12,856 nucleotides of DNA, from the NCBI GenBank assembly GCA_002347985.1, contig DDYM01000038.1, forward strand, positions 69,493-82,348. Direction: 5' to 3'. The position numbers and the translations under genes were made by a program. Source of the stretch: Bacteroidetes bacterium UBA2234 (GTDB lineage: Bacteria; Bacteroidota; Bacteroidia; NS11-12g; UBA955). The notes beneath the pieces were generated by a model. The model saw nothing but the letters and a program-made list of their open reading frames with translations. It was not told where the DNA came from and ran no database searches. The number at the start of each line of letters is the position of its first letter. The first letter of the stretch is position 1. This document shows, piece after piece, positions 8,504-12,856 of this stretch.

Positions 8504-8511
8504 CAAAGTTA
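8504..8511 (-). promoter_or_regulatory. -7-type promoter box for the secreted propeller gene
   Basis: On the minus strand, TAACTTTG is a perfect TAnnTTTG match and ends 7 bases (TTACACT) before the GTG start at 8496. It supports GTG as the real start and implies a leaderless or nearly leaderless RNA. No TTG/TTTG -33 element lies at normal spacing; an inverted repeat occupies part of that area, so activation by another factor is possible. Confidence 0.45.
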
Positions 8512-8513
8512 TT

Positions 8514-8532
8514 GAAAACAAAAGTTGTTTCC
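8514..8532 (-). repeat. Inverted repeat between fecR and the propeller gene
   Basis: On the minus strand, GGAAACAA, a 3-base loop CTT, then TTGTTTTC: an 8-bp dyad with one G:T pair. It lies 2 bases upstream of the -7 box of the 8496 gene and downstream of the fecR stop. It lacks a following T tract, so it is a poor terminator and could equally be an operator or chance. Confidence 0.35.
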
Positions 8533-8552
8533 GCGTTGCACGGTGAGTGTAC

Positions 8553-9494
8553 TTATTTTACTTCCAATTGCAATCCCAGGGCAATTTCAATTGTTTTGAT
8601 GACAGTGCTGAATTCGTCGGTGTTTTTAAATACACCCGTAAACTGCAAATCAGCGGTTGGGTTCTTAGAAATCGTTGGAGTACTGTTACAGGTAGGTGTA
8701 GGAATCCGGACTTGAAGTTTCTTGCCATAGCGTGTTTCAATGGCATTTACCACATCGTTTACAGGGGCATTGGTGAAAATCAGATTGCCCGACTCCCATT
8801 TAACAGCATTCAAGTCTACGTTTGAGTCAACATTGAAGATACTGGTCTGTTTGTTAGCCTGGATATTGATATTTTCCCGAACTCTCATTCCTTTCGTAAG
8901 AATTACTGATTCTAGCGTGGTGCTATTTGAAAGTTTCTCTACCTTCACTTTTCCATGATTTACAGACACTTGCAATGGCTTACCTTCATAGGATTGAACG
9001 TCAAATCCGGTACCTAAAACAGTAACTTTATTGCTATTGGATTGCACTACAAAGGGTGCATTCGGGTTTTTGGCTACTTCAAAATGTGCCATTCCGTGTA
9101 GTGTGATTTCCCGAGAATTTTTAGTCACGGTATATTCAACACTAGAGTTGGCATTTAGCGTGATAACACTGCCATCTTTCATGGTGATTTGTTCAATTTG
9201 ACCGGAAGTTGTGGCAAATTTCCCCGCGTCTAACGTTTTATTTACTGTGGTAATCCAGAACGCCCAACTGCCTACAGCCAAAATGGCAATTGCAGCAGCA
9301 ACACGCAACAGGCGTGATGTGTTTTTGAATACCGTAAACGGAGTTTGAGATTTTTTCTCTGCAGCACGTGCGGCAGAAAACTTGGTCCAGGCTTCATCAT
9401 TGCTAGCCTCGAACGAGTATTTATAATTTTCCGAAACCTTAAGAATCTGATCAATATCGGATTCGGGATGCGAAGTATTATTGGGGTTTAACAT
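8553..9494 (-). CDS. FecR family anti-sigma factor / signal transducer
   Basis: FecR proteins span the inner membrane, hold an ECF sigma factor on the cytoplasmic side and receive a signal in the periplasm. In this 313-residue protein residues 1-60 are cytoplasmic and include the NDEAWTKF segment usual just before the membrane helix; residues 62-83 are the helix; 95-190 are the FecR domain (LNANSSVEYTV, LHGMAHFEVAKNPNAPFVV, VTVLGTGFDVQSY); and 233-313 match the C-terminal DUF4974/STN-like domain (GNLIFTNAPVNDVVNAIE). The N-terminal anti-sigma helices normally found ahead of the AW segment are missing. A matching stretch is encoded by the 57-codon ORF directly upstream, in the same frame and separated by TAA. 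No ECF sigma gene or TonB-dependent receptor is adjacent, unlike usual loci. The next gene downstream is the type IX-secreted propeller protein. Confidence 0.92.
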   Translation of the reverse strand: MLNPNNTSHPESDIDQILKVSENYKYSFEASNDEAWTKFSAARAAEKKSQTPFTVFKNTSRLLRVAAAIAILAVGSWAFWITTVNKTLDAGKFATTSGQIEQITMKDGSVITLNANSSVEYTVTKNSREITLHGMAHFEVAKNPNAPFVVQSNSNKVTVLGTGFDVQSYEGKPLQVSVNHGKVKVEKLSNSTTLESVILTKGMRVRENINIQANKQTSIFNVDSNVDLNAVKWESGNLIFTNAPVNDVVNAIETRYGKKLQVRIPTPTCNSTPTISKNPTADLQFTGVFKNTDEFSTVIKTIEIALGLQLEVK

Positions 9495-9500
9495 ATTAAT

Positions 9501-9674
9501 TTAGTGATTAAGTTGGGGCATCATGGCTGATACCTGTTGCTTGATAATAGCCAAAGTGGGTTTGAATTGTGGGTTTTTCTTTAACCACTCTTCAAGTTTG
9601 CGCAATTCTTCATCGTGCATTAATCCTGCAGCGTATTTAGTGAATGTGTTGCTTTCCAGTTGTTCTTTTGTCAT
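9501..9674 (-). CDS. 57-residue ORF resembling a FecR/RskA N-terminal anti-sigma segment
   Basis: ATG at 9674, TAA at 9503-9501, 57 codons. Residues 10-36 (FTKYAAGLMHDEEL, then RKLEEWLKKNPQF) fit the pattern of anti-sigma N-termini in FecR and RskA proteins: a short helix ending in Gly, an acidic residue pair, then an amphipathic helix with EEWL and NP. The frame is the same as that of fecR. The order is stop TAA, then ATT AAT, then the fecR ATG, so there is only one nonsense codon between them. It could be an independent small regulator translated with fecR by reinitiation, or the 5' part of a fecR gene broken by a point mutation or a sequence error. The upstream in-frame stop lies near 9713. 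It has no similarity I recognise other than this pattern. Confidence 0.6.
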   Translation of the reverse strand: MTKEQLESNTFTKYAAGLMHDEELRKLEEWLKKNPQFKPTLAIIKQQVSAMMPQLNH

Positions 9675-9710
9675 GATTTTTCCCAGATAGGGTATGGGTA
9701 TACCGAGCCA

Positions 9711-9742
9711 TTAACACACAAATCTTCAGATACCCCCAAAAG
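9711..9742 (-). promoter_or_regulatory. Possible ECF-sigma-type promoter ahead of the split fecR locus
   Basis: On the minus strand the sequence TCTTTTGGGGGTATC (to about 9729) is followed 12 bases later by a TGTTAA-like element near 9716-9711, about 37-40 bases before the ATG at 9674. A T-rich run followed by GGGGGTA resembles what I recall upstream of Bacteroidota ECF sigma/FecR loci. The spacing and -10 match are imperfect. The rest of 9675-9813 is AT-rich; it holds a terminator-like hairpin and a short palindrome GGTATACC (9697-9704), and no gene. Confidence 0.25.
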
Positions 9743-9761
9743 ATTTTGAAAAAAATCTAAA

Positions 9762-9789
9762 AATAATTTATACAACGATATAAATCATT
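9762..9789 (-). terminator. Terminator-like hairpin after the Gfo/Idh gene
   Basis: Reading the minus strand from 9789: AATGATTTATA, loop TCGTTG, TATAAATTATT, an 11-bp stem with one G:U pair, starting 24 bases after the stop codon of the dehydrogenase. It is followed by a T-rich run (TTTAGATTTTTTTC). The stem is AT-only, so it is weak in isolation, but position and T tract fit termination before the fecR locus. Confidence 0.45.
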
Positions 9790-9813
9790 GAAAATCAATA
9801 AAATAAAAAACCA

Positions 9814-10830
9814 TTATTTTTTCAACAAATGGATTGATTCGATGATTTCAACCACAGCGCGACCGTCGTCATGGGTTGTGATGCAAGGCGTGTTTTGATT
9901 GATATTATTTACAACATCCTCGATCACAAAGTGGTGGTTTGCCGCACTGCCTTTGTATTGTCCATAATCATTTGGGGGTGAAGATGGTGGTAATGTGGGC
10001 ATTTTGTAATTTTTGATATCGCAGTAAACAACATCGTTCATGTATTGTCCTCCAAGTTTTACCGTACCATTTTCGGCGATTATTGTAATGGAACTTTCAA
10101 AGTTCTGGTTGTAAAGACTTGTTGAGAAGCTCAAACTTCCTTTGCCTCTTTGACCGAAGGAAAACAATACTTGTCCGCTGTCGTCAAATTCGGTGAGTGT
10201 CTCATGATTGAAATTAGAAAACTCGCTGTAATTGATGGAAATCGGACCCAATAGCCAATAGGTCATGTCGATGAAATGTGAGAATTGGGTAAACAATACC
10301 CCACCATCTAAATCGGCGGTGCCATGCCAATGCCCTTTTTTGTAGTAGCGATTGTCGCGATTCCAATAGCAAACCACCTGCACTTGAAAAATCTCCCCGA
10401 GAAGGTTTTCTTCGATCACAGATTTTATCCATTGCGATGGCGGAGAAAAGCGATTTTGCATCACACAGAAGATTCGTTTATTGCGTTTCTGTGCTTCTAA
10501 AATCATGGCATCACAATCGTCTACCGACAGTGCCATGGGCTTTTCAACCACTACATGACAGCCCATGTTTAGTGCTTGGATTGCGTGTTGGGCATGATAT
10601 CCGTTGGGTGTTGCGATACAAACAACTTGAATATCGCGGTGATGCATCAGCATCTCTTCTACATTTTCATACAGGGGCACTTGAAAATCTTGAACCAAGA
10701 TTTCTTCTCGATTTCGGATGTCTGCTATGGCAACAAGTTCGGCACCGGGATTGGCTTGAATCATGTGTGCATGTCGAGCACCAATATGCCCTACACCGAT
10801 GATACCAAATTTAATTTTTTCCTCTGCCAT
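9814..10830 (-). CDS. Gfo/Idh/MocA family dehydrogenase, WlbA/WbpB-like sugar-nucleotide oxidase
   Basis: An NAD(P)-dependent two-domain oxidoreductase of 338 residues from the chosen ATG at 10830. The Rossmann domain opens with KFGIIGVGHIG (G12, G14, G17). EKP (96-98) is the family cofactor/substrate motif with Lys97, and DGGVLFTQFSHFID (175-188) contains the conserved His185. The middle part (QNRFSPP, WNRDNRYYKKGHWHGT) resembles WlbA/WbpB enzymes, which oxidise UDP-N-acetylglucosaminuronate for 2,3-diamino-uronate surface sugars. No partner genes (wbpA, wbpE, wbpD types) are present, so the substrate is uncertain. The frame extends 18 codons upstream to an ATG at 10884, but that extension (rich in Cys, Phe, Trp) has no Rossmann counterpart and a promoter-like box lies inside it; Met at 10830 is directly before the Rossmann strand. 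Divergent from tdh. Confidence 0.88.
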   Translation of the reverse strand: MAEEKIKFGIIGVGHIGARHAHMIQANPGAELVAIADIRNREEILVQDFQVPLYENVEEMLMHHRDIQVVCIATPNGYHAQHAIQALNMGCHVVVEKPMALSVDDCDAMILEAQKRNKRIFCVMQNRFSPPSQWIKSVIEENLLGEIFQVQVVCYWNRDNRYYKKGHWHGTADLDGGVLFTQFSHFIDMTYWLLGPISINYSEFSNFNHETLTEFDDSGQVLFSFGQRGKGSLSFSTSLYNQNFESSITIIAENGTVKLGGQYMNDVVYCDIKNYKMPTLPPSSPPNDYGQYKGSAANHHFVIEDVVNNINQNTPCITTHDDGRAVVEIIESIHLLKK

Positions 10831-10847
10831 TTCAGAATTGTGGGAGG

Positions 10848-10855
10848 CAAAAATG
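10848..10855 (-). promoter_or_regulatory. Possible -7 box for the Gfo/Idh gene, favouring the 10830 start
   Basis: On the minus strand CATTTTTG matches five of six fixed positions of TAnnTTTG and ends 17 bases before the ATG at 10830. If used, RNA would begin inside the 18-codon extension from 10884, making the upstream ATG unusable. No clear -33 element was found. Confidence 0.3.
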
Positions 10856-10906
10856 CAGAACATTTGCCATAAATACGCATTCATTTATGAATCGGGGAGA
10901 AAAAGG

Positions 10907-10938
10907 TTTGGTAATGTGGGTTGAACCGCCAAAATTTG
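10907..10938 (+). promoter_or_regulatory. Putative promoter for the threonine dehydrogenase gene, nearly leaderless
   Basis: TTTG at 10907-10910, a 20-base spacer (normal for Bacteroidota), and AAAATTTG at 10931-10938, one mismatch from TAnnTTTG. The box ends 7 bases before the ATG at 10946. TTTGCGGAA here also occurs, as TTTTTGCGGAA, at the ABC-F promoter (1333-1342). Confidence 0.45.
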
Positions 10939-10945
10939 CGGAAGT

Positions 10946-11911
10946 ATGTCTACAGAAACAGTATTGGTGATTGGCTCGTGCGGACAGTTGGGCACGGAAT
11001 TGGTTGAAGCGTTGCGCGGTATTTACGGCGATGCAAATGTGATCGCGAGTGATGTCAAAAAATCCGACAATCCGGTATTTGATGGCGGTCCTTTCGAAAC
11101 ATTGGATGTTTTGGATGCTGCGGGTTTGAATGCGGTGATTCAGAAATATAAACCGAGTCAGGTGTATCATTTGGCGGCTTTGTTGAGTGCAACAGCTGAG
11201 AAAAATCCTGAATTTGGATGGAAGTTGAATATGGAAGGTTTGTTTCATGTGTTGAATGCAGCCCGAGACACTGGAATCATCAAAAGAGTTTATTGGCCAA
11301 GTAGCATCGCGGCGTTTGGACCGAATACGGAACGTTTTGGCACACCTCAATACGGAACGATGGATCCCACAACGATTTATGGAATTAGTAAGTTGGCGGG
11401 AGAGTTATATGCTCAATATTATTTTAATCGTTGGGGGATTGATACGCGTAGTTTAAGATATCCTGGTTTGATTGGTTATAAGAGTGCACCGGGTGGTGGA
11501 ACTACGGATTATGCTGTGTCGATTTATCACGACGCATTGCAGTCCGGCCATCATACTTGTTTCTTGGGTGAAGGCACAGTATTGCCCATGCTTTATATGC
11601 CTGATGCATTAAAAGCTACATTGGAAATCATGCATGCGCCTGCTGATAATATTAAGATTCGTACGAGTTATAATTTGGCTGGGATGAGTTTTGGCCCGGA
11701 AGAAATCGCTGCGTCGATTGCCAAATTTGTTCCTGGATTTAGCATTTCCTACGAGCCTGATTATCGTCAAGCCATTGCCAATAGTTGGCCTGCTGTGATT
11801 GATGACGGCCGTGCAACGGAGGATTGGGGATGGAAGCCGGATTACGATTTGGATAGAATGACCGAGGATATGCTCAAGAATTTGAGGCCTCAGTATTCTG
11901 TGAAGGGGTAA
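10946..11911 (+). CDS. tdh: L-threonine 3-dehydrogenase, SDR (short-chain) type
   Basis: Oxidises L-threonine with NAD+ to 2-amino-3-ketobutyrate, the first step of threonine breakdown to glycine and acetyl-CoA, in the cytoplasm. The 321 residues are an extended SDR fold: NAD motif GSCGQLG (10-16), the active-site Ser in WPSSIAAFG (117-125), and catalytic Tyr145 and Lys149 in YGISK. Features that single out the SDR-type threonine dehydrogenase from other epimerase-like proteins are LLSATAEKNP, the NMEGL segment, RYPGLIGYKSAPGGGTTDYA, LPMLYMPDAL, and the C-terminal RQAIANSWPAVIDDGRATEDWGW. This enzyme class is unrelated to the zinc MDR-type Tdh of E. coli and is frequent in Bacteroidota. The partner ligase gene kbl is not in the window. 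The gene ends 21 bp before the stop of the convergent miaB. Confidence 0.93.
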   Translation: MSTETVLVIGSCGQLGTELVEALRGIYGDANVIASDVKKSDNPVFDGGPFETLDVLDAAGLNAVIQKYKPSQVYHLAALLSATAEKNPEFGWKLNMEGLFHVLNAARDTGIIKRVYWPSSIAAFGPNTERFGTPQYGTMDPTTIYGISKLAGELYAQYYFNRWGIDTRSLRYPGLIGYKSAPGGGTTDYAVSIYHDALQSGHHTCFLGEGTVLPMLYMPDALKATLEIMHAPADNIKIRTSYNLAGMSFGPEEIAASIAKFVPGFSISYEPDYRQAIANSWPAVIDDGRATEDWGWKPDYDLDRMTEDMLKNLRPQYSVKG

Positions 11912-11932
11912 TTTTTCCGCGAAATTTTTCGT

Positions 11933-12856
11933 TTATAACTTAGCGTAACCAATGGCTTTGCCAATCATGGCAGTTGTGGTTGCTCGTTCTACTAGTACTT
12001 GCACCAAATCTCCAGGTTGATATGATTCGCAGGGGAAAATGGTCACAGAATTCTGGTCGCTTCTTCCCTTCCAATCCAAATTGCTTTTCTTGGAATGGCC
12101 TTCGATGAGAACGGTTACAACTTTGCCAATGTACGATTCATTTTTCTGTCTTGACTTTGCATTTTGCAGCGCGATAATCTCACTTAATCTGCGTGATTTT
12201 ACCTCGTCAGGAACATCATCAGCCAATTTCTTTGCTGCTGGAGTACCGGGTCTTTCGCTGTAGATATACATGTAAGAGAACTCGAAGTTTGCCCAATCAA
12301 TAAGGCTTAAGGTGTCTTGGTGCTCCTCTTCGGTTTCTGAGCAGAATCCAGCGATAATATCGCAACTGATACCGCAATCGGGGATAATGCTACGAATCAT
12401 CCGGATTTTATCCATGTACCATTCGCGGGAGTAATTTCGAGCCATGATATCGAGAATTCGCGTATTTCCACTCTGTGCGGGCAGGTGGATGTAGTTGCAA
12501 AGGTTGTTGTATTTTGCCATCGTGTGCACCACTTTTTCGTTTATGTCGCGCGGATGACTTGTGCTGTAACGAATTCTCATGTGGGGGACTGCCAAGGCAC
12601 ACATTTCAAGCAAATCGGCAAAATCTACCGAGGTATCTTGTTCTTCTTGGGTGAGTTTTTTGAATTCTTTTTTGGGTCCGCCACCAAACCAGAGGTAGGA
12701 ATTTACATTTTGGCCAAGGAGGGTTACTTCTTTGTAGCCATTTTTCGATAACTCTAGAATTTCTTTGACGATACTTTCGGGCTCACGGGATCTTTCTCTA
12801 CCGCGGGTAAATGGCACTACACAGAAGGTACACATATTGTCGCACCCCCTCATGAT
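11933..12856 (-). CDS. miaB: tRNA-2-methylthio-N6-dimethylallyladenosine synthase MiaB, N-terminus outside window
   Basis: MiaB is a radical-SAM enzyme that adds a methylthio group to C2 of i6A37 in tRNAs reading codons that start with U. The visible 307 or so codons run to the right edge without a start; the upstream N-terminal UPF0004-type domain with its auxiliary cluster cysteines is missing, so about a third of the protein lies outside. At the edge is the radical-SAM cluster motif [10 protein letters not shown] (Cys at visible residues 4, 8 and 11 counted from the Met at 12853), then [12 protein letters not shown], the pattern of MiaB rather than RimO or MtaB. YSTSHPRD and the [15 protein letters not shown] segment follow. 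The C-terminal 65 residues are a TRAM domain ([17 protein letters not shown]). The reading frame is intact. Convergent with tdh. Confidence 0.95.
   Translation of the reverse strand: MMRGCDNMCTFCVVPFTRGRERSREPESIVKEILELSKNGYKEVTLLGQNVNSYLWFGGGPKKEFKKLTQEEQDTSVDFADLLEMCALAVPHMRIRYSTSHPRDINEKVVHTMAKYNNLCNYIHLPAQSGNTRILDIMARNYSREWYMDKIRMIRSIIPDCGISCDIIAGFCSETEEEHQDTLSLIDWANFEFSYMYIYSERPGTPAAKKLADDVPDEVKSRRLSEIIALQNAKSRQKNESYIGKVVTVLIEGHSKKSNLDWKGRSDQNSVTIFPCESYQPGDLVQVLVERATTTAMIGKAIGYAKL

Noticed and set aside
9675..9813. Search for remnants of an ECF sigma gene upstream of fecR
   Set aside because: The 139-bp spacer is AT-rich with stops in the frames I read; no sigma-70 region motif seen.
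10832..11350. A 172-codon minus-strand frame covering the tdh 5' half
   Set aside because: Antisense to a clear threonine dehydrogenase, no domain, and it overlaps the divergent promoter region.
11912..11932. Possible bidirectional terminator CGAAA/TTTCG between tdh and miaB
   Set aside because: The dyad gives only a 5-bp stem with a 2-base loop; too weak to call, though the T-rich runs around it are suggestive.

Overview
The window looks like a chromosomal stretch from a member of the Bacteroidota. The evidence is a type IX secretion cargo protein with a gliding-motility-type C-terminal sorting domain, a Bacteroidota-style FecR with a C-terminal DUF4974-like domain, an SDR-type threonine dehydrogenase, start sites without clear Shine-Dalgarno sequences, and several TAnnTTTG-type -7 promoter boxes. 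Base composition by eye is moderate and AT-leaning. I see no rRNA, tRNA, insertion sequence, CRISPR array or phage gene.

Layout, left to right. Positions 1-1270 (minus) hold the N-terminal 423 codons of a secreted two-domain esterase, cut by the window edge just after its nucleophile motif. A 106-bp divergent spacer leads to an ABC-F ATPase of the Uup type (1377-3371, plus), a membrane acyltransferase-3 protein (3491-4465, plus) and fabD (4500-5384, plus). FabD converges, with only 7 bp between stop codons, on a 1034-residue secreted beta-propeller protein (5392-8496, minus). Upstream of that gene, on the same strand, lie a FecR anti-sigma/sensor protein (8553-9494) and a 57-codon ORF (9501-9674). 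The short ORF is in the same frame as fecR and separated from it by one TAA. A Gfo/Idh/MocA sugar-nucleotide-type dehydrogenase (minus, best start 10830) is divergent from an SDR-type L-threonine 3-dehydrogenase (10946-11911, plus). The threonine dehydrogenase converges on the 3' two thirds of miaB (11933 to the right edge, minus).

Most genes are housekeeping or single-gene units with no shared pathway. The accessory part with most interest is 5392-9810: a FecR-type regulator whose anti-sigma-like N-terminal helices appear to be encoded by a separate short ORF, with no ECF sigma gene or TonB-dependent receptor beside it, followed by a large type IX-exported beta-propeller/PKD protein. A second theme is the promoters. 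At three starts (fabD, tdh and the secreted propeller gene) the -7-type box ends exactly 7 bases before the start codon, and at the acyltransferase 8 bases before it. This implies leaderless or nearly leaderless mRNAs.
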